A DNA stretch of 64,000 bases from Sulfurimonas sp. (lineage in GTDB: Bacteria; Campylobacterota; Campylobacteria; Campylobacterales; Sulfurimonadaceae), in NCBI GenBank assembly GCA_027019335.1, contig JALUWV010000115.1:1-64000 (forward strand), given 5' to 3'. A program made the position numbers and the translations under genes. The notes beneath the pieces are model-generated. The model was not told the DNA's origin and did not search any database. It saw nothing but the letters and a program-made list of their open reading frames with translations. Positions within the stretch are counted from its first letter, which is position 1. Each line of letters begins with the position of its first letter. This document shows, piece after piece, positions 1 through 9,144 of this stretch.

Positions 1-2112
1 TATACAAAAGGCAATCCAAAACACGATGTAAATATGGGAACACTCTGTCCAAAGGGATTGAGTGAACATCAGATGATAAACTCGAGTGATAGAGTCTTAG
101 CCCCACAGATACGTAAAAATGGTCAATTTGAAGCGGTAGAGTGGGATGAGGCTTATACAAAAGTAAGTGATGAATTTAAACGCATTGCAAAAGAACATGG
201 TGAAAAAGCAGTTTCTGTGATAGGTACAGGACAGTTTTTAACAGAAGAGTTTTATACCCTTGGTAAGTTTGTACAACTCGGACTCAAAACAAATAACTAT
301 GATGGGAACACAACACTCTGCATGGCATCTGCTGTAGTAGGTTATAAACAATCTTTAGGTAGTGATGGACCAGTTGGCTCTTATGAGGATTTTGAAAAGG
401 CAGATACAATTTTTCTCATCGGTGCTAATATTGCCGATAATCATCCTATCTTAACACTGCATCTCAACAAAAACAAAAAACCAACAAAAAAAGTGATTGT
501 GATAGACCCTCGTGCTTCAAAAACTTCACAGCTTGCTGATTTGTTTGTTCCTATTAAACCACGAACAGATTTAGCCCTTTATAATGGTTTAGCATACATT
601 GTGATGGAGCAGGGTTGGGAAGATGAAGGCTACATCAAAGCCAATACAAATGGTTATAAAGAACTGAAAAAACACTTACAAAACTATCCACCACAAGAGG
701 TGGCAAATATTACAGGCATAGATGTAAAAACCTTGTATGAGTTGGCACGTGAGTTTGTTTCACAAGAGGCTGTTTTATCGGCTTGGACAATGGGTGTCAA
801 TCAGTCATTTATGGGAACAGATACCGTGAGTGCTATCATCAATCTTCACCTTTTAACAGGGCATATTGGTCGTGAAGGGGCAGGGCCTTTTAGTATAACA
901 GGGCAGTGTAATGCGATGGGAACCCGTGAAACTGGTTTTACCTCTTCACTTCCAGGGTATAGAAACTATGGAGATGAAAAAGCACTCAAAGAGTATGCGA
1001 GTATTGTCAATGTTCCTGAGTCTATCATCCCTCGTGAGCGTGGGTATAAGTATGCTGAAATTATTGATGCCATAGACAGAGGCGAGATAAAAGCACTTTG
1101 GATTACAGCAACAAACCCACTTGTGAGTTTTGTTAACCAAGAAAAACTCCGTAAAGTTTTGGCGAAACTTGATTTACTTGTGGTGCAAGATGCTTTTTAT
1201 AGTGATACGGCACAGATTGCAGATGTTGTGTTTGCTGCTGCTACATGGGGAGAGAAAGAGGGTGTTTATACAAACTCTGAGCGAAGATGTAACAAGGCAA
1301 ACAAAGCAGTAGAACCACAAGGAAAATCAAAAAGTGATTTTGACATCATTATCGAGTTTTCAAAATATTTTGAGGGTGTCAATGAGATGTTGTTCCCAAA
1401 TTGGAGTGAACCGCGTGATGCTTTTGAAGAGTGGAGAAAGGTATCTAAAGGACAACTTTGTGACTATAGTGGCATAACATATGAACTTTTAGAAGAGCAT
1501 GGAGGGATTCAGTGGCCTTGTAATGAGGAAAATCCTTTGGGAACAAAAAGACTCTATACTCCAGATATGCCTTTTGTTACCAAAGACAAAAAAGCAAAAC
1601 TTCTCTGTTTAGAGTGGTTCCCTATGGCAGAACCGATAAGTCCTGCATTTCCTGCTATGCTCAATACTGGAAGAACAGTGGAACAATGGCACACACGTAC
1701 AAAAACAAGAAATATAGCAATCTTAGACAATTTAGCTCCTGAAGCTTGGGTAGATGTGAGTCCCAAAGATGCTGAAAAGTTAAAGGTAAAAAGTGGTGAT
1801 AGAATGGCAATCTCAAGTGCGAGGGGACGTGTTGAAAATGTTGTGGTTCGTGTAACAGGGAGTGTGAGAGAAGGCAATATCTTTATCCCTTTTCATTTTA
1901 ACACCCAACTTGTCAATACCTTGACAAATGATAGTTTTTGTCCAAAATCAGGTGAACCAAACTTTAAACAGACTGCGGTGCAACTTCATTCCCAAGAGGT
2001 ACCTGATGGATTGAAGTTTGAAGAACAAGTGATTAGTGGTGAAATAGCACATGTTAAAACAGCCTATGAAGGGGTTAGTTTTAAACAAAGAGAGCTAAGC
2101 CAAAAGGCTTAG
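1..2112 (+). CDS. narB: Assimilatory nitrate reductase catalytic subunit, 5' end missing
   Basis: Molybdenum bis-MGD oxidoreductase of the NarB/NasA type, reducing nitrate to nitrite in the cytoplasm for nitrogen assimilation. The reading frame is open from base 1, so the gene enters the window truncated. The first visible residues (YTKGNPKHDVN, then MGTLCPKG) carry the last cysteine of the N-terminal 4Fe-4S motif; roughly 40 residues with the other cysteines lie outside. The Mo-ligating cysteine is in NTTLCMASAV, and LLTGHIGREGAGPFSITGQCNAMG is the family block that separates assimilatory enzymes from periplasmic NapA. The C-terminal molybdopterin-dinucleotide domain (from about residue 540) is complete. 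The stop overlaps the convergent kinase gene by 4 bases. The ATG at 34 is internal, not the start. Other formate-dehydrogenase-like oxidoreductases are less likely. Confidence 0.9.
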   Translation, partial: YTKGNPKHDVNMGTLCPKGLSEHQMINSSDRVLAPQIRKNGQFEAVEWDEAYTKVSDEFKRIAKEHGEKAVSVIGTGQFLTEEFYTLGKFVQLGLKTNNYDGNTTLCMASAVVGYKQSLGSDGPVGSYEDFEKADTIFLIGANIADNHPILTLHLNKNKKPTKKVIVIDPRASKTSQLADLFVPIKPRTDLALYNGLAYIVMEQGWEDEGYIKANTNGYKELKKHLQNYPPQEVANITGIDVKTLYELAREFVSQEAVLSAWTMGVNQSFMGTDTVSAIINLHLLTGHIGREGAGPFSITGQCNAMGTRETGFTSSLPGYRNYGDEKALKEYASIVNVPESIIPRERGYKYAEIIDAIDRGEIKALWITATNPLVSFVNQEKLRKVLAKLDLLVVQDAFYSDTAQIADVVFAAATWGEKEGVYTNSERRCNKANKAVEPQGKSKSDFDIIIEFSKYFEGVNEMLFPNWSEPRDAFEEWRKVSKGQLCDYSGITYELLEEHGGIQWPCNEENPLGTKRLYTPDMPFVTKDKKAKLLCLEWFPMAEPISPAFPAMLNTGRTVEQWHTRTKTRNIAILDNLAPEAWVDVSPKDAEKLKVKSGDRMAISSARGRVENVVVRVTGSVREGNIFIPFHFNTQLVNTLTNDSFCPKSGEPNFKQTAVQLHSQEVPDGLKFEEQVISGEIAHVKTAYEGVSFKQRELSQKA

Positions 2113-3752
2113 CTATTTTGAAATCCGAGTAAAAGAAGTAAAGCCATAGTACTTATGCTCATAATAATGAATCCCGTTCTATAAAATGTGAGAGGAGAAC
2201 GCTCCATAATGCTGAGATTTTTTGCAAAAAAAGGCTTGACTTTTTGTGGGTATTTTAACTCAAAGTCCATCTCTGAGTAATGCCCATATCTTCTATCTTT
2301 ATCTATCGCTATTGAACGAAGAATGACACTATCAAGCCAGTTTGGGATGTTTTTGTTATAAAAACTTGGCTTTTTTGCTTCTTTAAATGTTGGATTTTGA
2401 AAAGGTTCTATCTCTCCATAAGGGTATTTTCCTGTCAGTGAAAGATAGAGTGTGATACCAATAGCAAAAATTTCAGTAGATTCGCTAATGGCTTCATTTT
2501 GAAATCGCTCCGGTGCGAGATAACTTGGTGTCCCTGCTTGTGTATCTGTAGAAAAAATTTCAGTAATACTCCCAAAATCAATAATCTTAAATTGTAAGTT
2601 TTCATCATCATCTTTTGCAATCATAATGTTTGGTGGCTTAATGTCGCCATGAACTAGGTCATATTTGAGTAGAAATTGTGCCATTTTTATAAGAGTGGAG
2701 GCAAGTTCTATCGTATCATCAATCGTAATATGCTTATGTGTTAAAAAACTATCTAAATCTTCACCATGAAAAAGTTGCATGACATAGTAACGATGTGTTC
2801 TATTTTTTGGAATAACTGCTTTTGGGAAAAAGCTTGCTTTGAGTCTTTTAGCATTCCAAGCTTCTTTTATAAAAAGGTCTAAAACAGCTTCATTTTCAAG
2901 GGCTTCATGAGGGGCAAACTTCACAACATAATGTTTTGTTTTTTTAGAACAGAGCCATGTTCTGTTGTTTTGAATGAGTGATTTTTCCAAAACATAGCCA
3001 TCAATGTTTTCACCTTCACTTAAAGAATTTGCAATAGTAAGCTTTTGTTGTTTGAGAATTTGTGCTTCATTGACATCACCTATCGTAACAACAACTGCTG
3101 TCGTATCATCGGGGAGATTATCTGCTTCTTTTTTAGAAGCTTTTTTGATTAATGAATGCGCTCCAAAATCAATATTTTTTGCTAACTCCTCTTTGCTAAG
3201 AACATTATAGAGTCCATCGCTACACAGTAAAATTTTATCCTCTTTTTGCAAAAGGTTTTCAAAGTAATAGGGACTTACCTCTTTAGTAATTCCTATGGCT
3301 TGTGTTAACACATTTTCAAAACCAACTTCATCCATAGCATGGTCATGCGAAAGTTGGTTCAGTTGTGCATCGCGGTGTAAGTACACTCGACTATCCCCAA
3401 CATTTGCACCATATAAACGATTTCCTTCTATGACAACAATGGTAAGTGTTGTAACAAGTTCTGAACTTTCATAGTTTATTTGGGATTCTTGGTATAAGAT
3501 AGAGTTTATTGACTGTATAAAGGAGAGAATTGATTTCTCCATACTCCATGTTTTAGGTCTTTTTTTGAGGTTATTTATAAGGTAGTTTGTGACTCTTTTT
3601 GCAGCTTGCGCTCCTTCTGTAGCACTTCCTACACCATCACAAACGATAGCTACAGTGAGTTGTCCAATAGTTTTTATATCATAAAAATCATCACCGGTAA
3701 GTTCCTTGTGTTTAGCAAGTGAAAATCCTGAACTTAAAATATTATTTTTCAT
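2109..3752 (-). CDS. PP2C phosphatase-Ser/Thr kinase fusion with C-terminal membrane anchor
   Basis: One 547-residue chain with two opposing signalling domains. The PP2C-type phosphatase (about 1-230) has its metal aspartates at D39 (CDGVGSATEG), D179 (CSDGLYNV) and D216 (DDTTAVV). The Hanks-type kinase (about 250-505) has the ATP lysine K278, catalytic HGD at 368-370, N375 and DFG at 392-394; the glycine loop is hard to see. A single membrane helix sits at about 520-543, leaving both domains in the cytoplasm. It lies tail-to-tail with the nitrate reductase. Kinase-phosphatase fusions next to assimilatory nitrate/nitrite genes are known elsewhere, for example in Pseudomonas, so a role in nitrogen control is inferred. 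No strong Shine-Dalgarno precedes the ATG. Confidence 0.88.
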   Translation of the reverse strand: MKNNILSSGFSLAKHKELTGDDFYDIKTIGQLTVAIVCDGVGSATEGAQAAKRVTNYLINNLKKRPKTWSMEKSILSFIQSINSILYQESQINYESSELVTTLTIVVIEGNRLYGANVGDSRVYLHRDAQLNQLSHDHAMDEVGFENVLTQAIGITKEVSPYYFENLLQKEDKILLCSDGLYNVLSKEELAKNIDFGAHSLIKKASKKEADNLPDDTTAVVVTIGDVNEAQILKQQKLTIANSLSEGENIDGYVLEKSLIQNNRTWLCSKKTKHYVVKFAPHEALENEAVLDLFIKEAWNAKRLKASFFPKAVIPKNRTHRYYVMQLFHGEDLDSFLTHKHITIDDTIELASTLIKMAQFLLKYDLVHGDIKPPNIMIAKDDDENLQFKIIDFGSITEIFSTDTQAGTPSYLAPERFQNEAISESTEIFAIGITLYLSLTGKYPYGEIEPFQNPTFKEAKKPSFYNKNIPNWLDSVILRSIAIDKDRRYGHYSEMDFELKYPQKVKPFFAKNLSIMERSPLTFYRTGFIIMSISTMALLLLLGFQNS

Positions 3753-3800
3753 AAGTTATTTTATCTAAAATTGGATTAAAAAGAGAAGGGAGAAAGGGGA

Positions 3801-3831
3801 GACTTATATAGATGGGGAATCTATACAAGTC
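3801..3831 (-). terminator. Hairpin terminator after the repeat-protein gene
   Basis: The arms GACTT/AAGTC and TATAGAT/ATCTATA form a 12-bp stem with one mismatch and a GGGGA loop on the plus strand. On the minus strand it follows the stop of the gene at 3873 and is followed by a pyrimidine-rich tract (TCTCCCCTTTCTCCC). It would separate that gene from the kinase gene downstream. Confidence 0.5.
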
Positions 3832-3872
3832 TTTATGTTAAATTTATATTTTCTAAAGAGTTGTTTCTTAAA

Positions 3873-4556
3873 TTATGCTGTAATTTTTTTGTAAAGAGTA
3901 TTTGCTTTACTTGCTGAAACTGTCATTGGAGAACACATAATTGTTGAACATACTGCTGTTGCTTCACCCATGTAACCAACAAAGTTAAGTACTATACTGT
4001 TTGCTTTGTCATCAACTACTGATGTAAGAATTTTTTTAGCTCTTTCGTTACCACTTACTCTTGCATCTTTGATTGCAGTTTCTGCATCAGTATAAGTCTC
4101 TTTTACTGTATCAACACTTGCTTTTGCAGTGTCTGTTACTGTGTCTAAGCCTGATTTTGCAGTATCTGTAACTACATTGATTCCTGATTTTGCAGCATCT
4201 TTTACTGTGTCAACACTTGCTTTTGCAGTGTCTGTTACTGTGCTGATTCCTGATTTTGCAACATCTGTGATTTTAGTTGCTGTGTCTTTTACAGTATCAG
4301 TTACGATAGTTGTAGTTTCTTTTACTGAACCAACAACTGTGTCAGTTACTTTAGTTGCTGTGTCTTTTACAGTATCTGTAACTTTACTTGTAGTCTCTTT
4401 TACTGAATCAACTACACTAGTTGCTGCTGTTTCAACTTTTTCTTCAACTTTCGGAGTTGCTACTTTTTTCTCAACTTTTGGAGCCGCTACTTTTTTCTCT
4501 GCTTTTGGAGTTACTTTTTTCGCTACTGTTGCTTCTGTATTTTTTTCTGTTGCCAT
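3873..4556 (-). CDS. Lys/Ala-rich 11-residue-repeat protein (LEA/perilipin/phasin-like)
   Basis: No function is recognised. Residues about 12-45 are a basic Lys/Ala/Pro/Val stretch in roughly 9-residue repeats (PKAEKKVAA, PKVEKKVAT, PKVEEKVET). Residues about 45-165 are consecutive 11-mers such as ISTVTDTAKAS, VDTVKDAAKSG, INVVTDTAKSG, LDTVTDTAKAS. Such 11-mers form long amphipathic helices in LEA group 3 proteins, perilipins and synuclein, so desiccation protection or coating of a lipid or polymer surface is possible. The last 60 residues are non-repetitive and contain two cysteines. There is no signal peptide. The gene stands alone, with its own promoter and terminator. A phasin or histone-H1-like protein is an alternative. 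Confidence 0.7.
   Translation of the reverse strand: MATEKNTEATVAKKVTPKAEKKVAAPKVEKKVATPKVEEKVETAATSVVDSVKETTSKVTDTVKDTATKVTDTVVGSVKETTTIVTDTVKDTATKITDVAKSGISTVTDTAKASVDTVKDAAKSGINVVTDTAKSGLDTVTDTAKASVDTVKETYTDAETAIKDARVSGNERAKKILTSVVDDKANSIVLNFVGYMGEATAVCSTIMCSPMTVSASKANTLYKKITA
4111..4242. repeat. Two 33-bp direct repeats 99 bp apart inside the 11-mer protein gene
   Basis: The 33-bp string starting TCAACACTTGCTTTTGC occurs at 4111-4143 and again at 4210-4242. The offset of 99 bp is exactly 33 codons, or three 11-residue units, as expected for a gene that grows by in-frame tandem duplication. Copy number may differ between strains. Confidence 0.8.
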
Positions 4557-4626
4557 AATGTATCCTTAATATTTTTGTAAAATTTATTTTAATTATCAGT
4601 TCAGTTTATGTTTGAACTTGAGTGAA

Positions 4627-4653
4627 ATTATAATAGATTAAATATTAAGACAA
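4627..4653 (-). promoter_or_regulatory. Promoter of the 11-mer repeat protein
   Basis: On the minus strand TATAAT (complement of 4627-4632) is preceded 15 bp upstream by TTGTCT (complement of 4648-4653). The next gene on this strand starts at 4556 with an AAGGA ribosome site. The 15-bp spacer is short, so the -35 is uncertain. Confidence 0.45.
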
Positions 4654-4720
4654 GCTTATGCGATAGATAAAATTTACTAATTTCATCTAATTGAGTAATT
4701 CTTTGGCTATAGCAAGTATA

Positions 4721-4736
4721 TTTTACAAATGTAAAA
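4721..4736. promoter_or_regulatory. 16-bp palindrome upstream of pyrH
   Basis: TTTTACA-AA-TGTAAAA is a perfect 7-2-7 palindrome in the divergent region between the repeat-protein gene and pyrH, about 24 bp upstream of the pyrH -10. The position suits an operator. The cognate regulator is unknown. Confidence 0.35.
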
Positions 4737-4759
4737 GCAGATATAAAGCGATTATTCTA

Positions 4760-4765
4760 TATAAT
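4760..4765 (+). promoter_or_regulatory. -10 element of the pyrH operon
   Basis: A consensus TATAAT lies 35 bp upstream of the favoured pyrH start. No clear -35 is visible, as is usual for sigma-70 promoters in Campylobacterota. Confidence 0.45.
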
Positions 4766-4779
4766 TCATGGATTTTTAA

Positions 4780-5511
<732 letters not shown>

Positions 5512-5537
5512 AATAAATATATAATAAAGGAAAAAAT

Positions 5538-5765
5538 ATGAAAATGAAAACTGAAGAATTAACAGCCAAAATCTTAAATGACAACCCAGGTTTAGATAAC
5601 TATAAAATTGCGATTGCAGTTGCATCTCGATGTGATGAACTTGAAAATGGTGCATCAAGTAAACTTAATATTGACCCAACAAAAATAAAACCTGCTGATT
5701 TAGCACTCATGGAAATAGCTCAAGGTCTTGTTGTTGTTAAAGGCTTTGAAGCAAACGAAAAGTAG
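5538..5765 (+). CDS. rpoZ: RNA polymerase omega subunit
   Basis: A 75-residue omega subunit that helps assemble the beta' subunit of RNA polymerase. The pattern NYKIAIAVASRCDELENGA followed by the KPADLALMEIAQGLV helix matches the Rpb6/omega family. The Shine-Dalgarno AAGGA lies 7 bases before the ATG. It sits 26 bases after pyrH and 11 bases before spoT. Omega next to spoT is common in bacteria, in keeping with the role of omega in ppGpp binding in proteobacteria. Confidence 0.9.
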   Translation: MKMKTEELTAKILNDNPGLDNYKIAIAVASRCDELENGASSKLNIDPTKIKPADLALMEIAQGLVVVKGFEANEK

Positions 5766-5776
5766 AGTAGTAGTGC

Positions 5777-7927
5777 ATGGAACTGAGTCAAATACAAATA
5801 GATAAAATCAAACATCTCAAAGATGTTGACTCAGCATCAGCATACTTATTTACTCAAATTGAGAAAACACCCCTTCTTGAAAAAGCGTACCATTATGCAA
5901 TAGAAGCACATAAAACACAAGTTCGTAAGAGTGGTGAACCCTATATAGTTCATCCTATACTTGTTGCTTCTATTGTCGCTTCTATTACAAATGATTCCTC
6001 GATGGCTATTGCAGCACTTTTACATGATGTTGTAGAAGATACTCCTACTACTATAGAAGAGATAGAAACAATTTTTGACAAAGATGTTGCACATTTAGTG
6101 CAAGGCTTAACCAAAATAGATAAAATTCGTGATGCAGAACTTATCCCTTCCTCTTCAAATGAACGTCTTGTTGTCTCGGCACTTTCATTTCGCAAAATGC
6201 TTTTAGCAAGTATCCAAGATGTACGTGTTTTAGTTGTCAAATTATGCGACAGACTACACAATATGCTCACGCTTGATGCTTTACAAGAACATAAACAACA
6301 AAGAATTGCTGAAGAAACACTTGTTGTATATGCACCTATTGCACACCGTTTAGGGATTAGTTTTTTAAAAAATATTTTAGAAGATTTGAGCTTCTCCTAT
6401 CTTTTTAAAGAAGAGAAACATCATATAGACAACTATCTTGATACAAATTATCATGCTATCGAAATGCGACTTAATGAATTTAAAGAGTCTATCTCAAAAT
6501 TACTCTTGAGTCACGGTTTTTGTGAAGATGATGTAGAGATACTTTCTCGTGTAAAACATAAGTACTCTATCTACCTGAAAATGCAAAGAAAAGGTGTGAG
6601 TATTGATGAAGTACTTGACTTACTTGCTGTACGGATTTTAGCAAAAGATGCGGTGAAGTGTTACAATATCTTAGGGCTTATTCATCTGCATTTTCAGCCA
6701 TTGAGTTCTCGTTTTAAAGATTATATTGCTGTTGCTAAAGATAATGGGTACCAAACACTCCATACAACTGTTTTTCATAAAAGTGCCATCTTTGAAGTAC
6801 AAATCAGAACTTTTGAAATGCATAAAACTGCTGAGTTAGGGGTTGCTGCACATTGGAAATACAAAAGTGGTGGCAATAACATTAAACTTGATTGGCTTGA
6901 TAACTTACAATACCAAAATGAATCGGTAGAAGATTTTTATGAACTGATAAAAAATGATTTATACAGTGAAGATATTGCTGTTTTTTCACCTTCAGGAGAC
7001 CCTTTTACCTTACCGCGTGGTGCTGTTGCTTTAGATTTTGCCTATGCTGTGCATTCTGAGATTGGAAATAAAGCAGAGGGAGTCCTCATCAACAAAACAA
7101 AAGTCTCCTTACTTACGGAAGTAAAAAATGGCGATATTGTTAAAATCATAACATCGGAGAAATTACAAACACGCTGTTCATGGATAGATGCGGTAAAAAC
7201 TTCACGTGCGCAAACAAATATGCGTTTAAATTGTAATGCCCGTTTGAGAGAGATAGATAGTAAAATAACATTAAATATAGTTGCCACAGCTATGGGCTTA
7301 AATCATTCACGGGTAAAAGAGTGGTTTGAGAAAAAAAATCAAGAGATAAATGTAAACATTCCTTCGGATATAGACCATTTTAGAAAAGTAATAGCAGAGT
7401 ATAAAATAGCTATTAGTAAAAATAGCCGATTTCGTAGATTTTTAGGAACACATAAATTTAAACTCAAATCAAATATTATTTCAGGGGTTGAGATATTTAG
7501 TACAAGTAGTGTACACAATGTTATATTTGATTACTGTTGTCACCCTAAAACAGGGGATCAAATTATGGGTTTTTTAGATAAATCCAAAGTGCATGTTCAC
7601 CATAAAATGTGTAAAAGTGCAGCAAAAGATTTGGATGCGAAAAAGCCAATGGTTTTTGTAAGATGGGAAAGAAAAAATGTTTATAATTATAAATTGATTG
7701 GCTCTTTACACAATGAGAAAGGGGCTTTAGCAAAGTTTTTAACCTATCTTGCGAGAATGGAGATAGATATTAGCTCTATCGAACTTGGAAAAGATAATGA
7801 TGAGTACACAAAATATTGTGAACTAGAGTTTGCATCAAAAGAGGAAAATCTAATGACCTTGAGTGCAAAAATAGATAAAAAAATAAAAGTAATTCATCTC
7901 ATACGAACAGATGATGCCTATAAATAA
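5777..7927 (+). CDS. spoT: Bifunctional (p)ppGpp synthetase/hydrolase (Rsh)
   Basis: Long RelA/SpoT homologue of 716 residues controlling the stringent response. The N-terminal HD hydrolase domain is intact (HDVVEDT at about 78, then RLHNM). The synthetase domain follows, with RFKDYIAVAKDNGYQTLHTT and EVQIRT. RFKD corresponds to the RxKD version of the synthetase loop found in bifunctional enzymes. A TGS domain (AVFSPSGDPFTLPRGAVALDF) and a C-terminal ACT-like domain (GSLHNEKGALAKFLTYLARM) complete it. As the usual single Rsh of Campylobacterota it would both make and degrade (p)ppGpp. The ribosome site is weak, and the gene is probably translationally coupled to rpoZ. Confidence 0.93.
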   Translation: MELSQIQIDKIKHLKDVDSASAYLFTQIEKTPLLEKAYHYAIEAHKTQVRKSGEPYIVHPILVASIVASITNDSSMAIAALLHDVVEDTPTTIEEIETIFDKDVAHLVQGLTKIDKIRDAELIPSSSNERLVVSALSFRKMLLASIQDVRVLVVKLCDRLHNMLTLDALQEHKQQRIAEETLVVYAPIAHRLGISFLKNILEDLSFSYLFKEEKHHIDNYLDTNYHAIEMRLNEFKESISKLLLSHGFCEDDVEILSRVKHKYSIYLKMQRKGVSIDEVLDLLAVRILAKDAVKCYNILGLIHLHFQPLSSRFKDYIAVAKDNGYQTLHTTVFHKSAIFEVQIRTFEMHKTAELGVAAHWKYKSGGNNIKLDWLDNLQYQNESVEDFYELIKNDLYSEDIAVFSPSGDPFTLPRGAVALDFAYAVHSEIGNKAEGVLINKTKVSLLTEVKNGDIVKIITSEKLQTRCSWIDAVKTSRAQTNMRLNCNARLREIDSKITLNIVATAMGLNHSRVKEWFEKKNQEINVNIPSDIDHFRKVIAEYKIAISKNSRFRRFLGTHKFKLKSNIISGVEIFSTSSVHNVIFDYCCHPKTGDQIMGFLDKSKVHVHHKMCKSAAKDLDAKKPMVFVRWERKNVYNYKLIGSLHNEKGALAKFLTYLARMEIDISSIELGKDNDEYTKYCELEFASKEENLMTLSAKIDKKIKVIHLIRTDDAYK

Positions 7928-7944
7928 AAATAAAGAGAAGAGAA

Positions 7945-9144
7945 ATGATAGAACAAGCATTAGATGAAATAAACAGAGGCTGTGCCGAAATAATAGACAA
8001 TGAACGCATAGAAAAACTCCTAAAAGCATATTATGATGAGGGGAAAACATATACAGTTAAAGCTGGATTTGACCCAACTGCACCAGATTTACATTTGGGT
8101 CACACTGTACTTTTACAAAAACTTGCTGCATTTCAAAAGTATGGAGGACGGGTTCAGTTTCTCATCGGAAGTTTTACAGCAATGATTGGAGACCCTACGG
8201 GAAAAAGTGCTACAAGAAAAGTGTTGACTCAAGATGATATTGTAAAAAATATTGCTTCTTATACTACACAAGCTTTTAAAATATTAGATGAAAGTAAAAC
8301 AGATATTGTTTACAATAACGAGTGGCTTGATAAACTTGGAGCAGCAGGGATGCTTCAACTTGCTTCAAACCTTACAGTAGCTCGAATGCTTGAACGTGAT
8401 GATTTTTCTAAGCGTTTTGCTTCACAAACTCCCATAGCAGTGAGTGAATTTATGTACCCACTTTTACAAGGCTATGATAGTGTGCATTTACAATCTGACA
8501 TCGAGATAGGGGGAACAGACCAAAAGTTTAACCTCCTTATGGGCCGCCAACTTCAAAAAGCTTATGAGATAAAAAAACAACAAGCAGTACTTATGATGCC
8601 TATTTTAGAAGGGCTTGATGGTGTGCAGAAGATGAGTAAATCTTTAGGAAATTACATTGGTGTGACAGATACAGCCAATGATATGTTTGGAAAAATTTTA
8701 AGTATTAGCGATGATTTAATGTGGCGTTATTATGAACTTTTAAGTACAAAAACTTTAGATGTAATTGCGCAGATGAAAACTTCCGTAGAAGATGGTTCAC
8801 TTCACCCTAAAAAAGTAAAAGAAGATTTAGCACTTGAAATTACAGAGCGTTTTCACTCACGAGAAGAAGCTAATGCAGCCAAAGAAGAGTTTGATAAAGT
8901 ACACGCAAAGAGCCAAATTCCAACAGATATAGCAGAATTTTCATGTGAAGGTGATATTTGGATAGCAAAAGCCTTGCAAGAATGTAACATTGAGCCATCT
9001 ACTTCACAAGCAAGGCGAGATATTAAGCAAGGTGGTGTTAAAATAAACCAAGAAAAAGTAACTGATGAAAAATTACAACTTACACAGGGTGAATACTTAC
9101 TCCAAGTTGGAAAACGAAAATTTGCAAAACTAAAGGTAAACTAA
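7945..9144 (+). CDS. tyrS: Tyrosyl-tRNA synthetase
   Basis: Class I aminoacyl-tRNA synthetase charging tRNA-Tyr; 399 residues. The HIGH-type signature is HLGH (about residue 52) in the DLHLGHTVLL block, and KMSKSLGNYIGV is the KMSKS loop. The C-terminal 65 residues form the S4-like RNA-binding domain (ARRDIKQGGVKINQEKV). The overall length suits the TyrS type common in proteobacteria. A purine-rich AAGAGAAGAG lies just before the start. The stop codon overlaps the next start (TAATG), indicating translational coupling. Confidence 0.95.
   Translation: MIEQALDEINRGCAEIIDNERIEKLLKAYYDEGKTYTVKAGFDPTAPDLHLGHTVLLQKLAAFQKYGGRVQFLIGSFTAMIGDPTGKSATRKVLTQDDIVKNIASYTTQAFKILDESKTDIVYNNEWLDKLGAAGMLQLASNLTVARMLERDDFSKRFASQTPIAVSEFMYPLLQGYDSVHLQSDIEIGGTDQKFNLLMGRQLQKAYEIKKQQAVLMMPILEGLDGVQKMSKSLGNYIGVTDTANDMFGKILSISDDLMWRYYELLSTKTLDVIAQMKTSVEDGSLHPKKVKEDLALEITERFHSREEANAAKEEFDKVHAKSQIPTDIAEFSCEGDIWIAKALQECNIEPSTSQARRDIKQGGVKINQEKVTDEKLQLTQGEYLLQVGKRKFAKLKVN

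Noticed and set aside
4081..4420. Regular repeats that might suggest a CRISPR array
   Set aside because: Period is 33 bp multiples in frame with 11-residue protein units; there are no unique spacers and no cas genes.
4129..4569. Open frame of 146 codons on the plus strand opposite the 11-mer repeat gene
   Set aside because: It is the mirror of a repetitive Thr/Val/Ala-rich gene, has no ribosome site and no recognisable domain. The minus-strand gene has promoter, Shine-Dalgarno and terminator.
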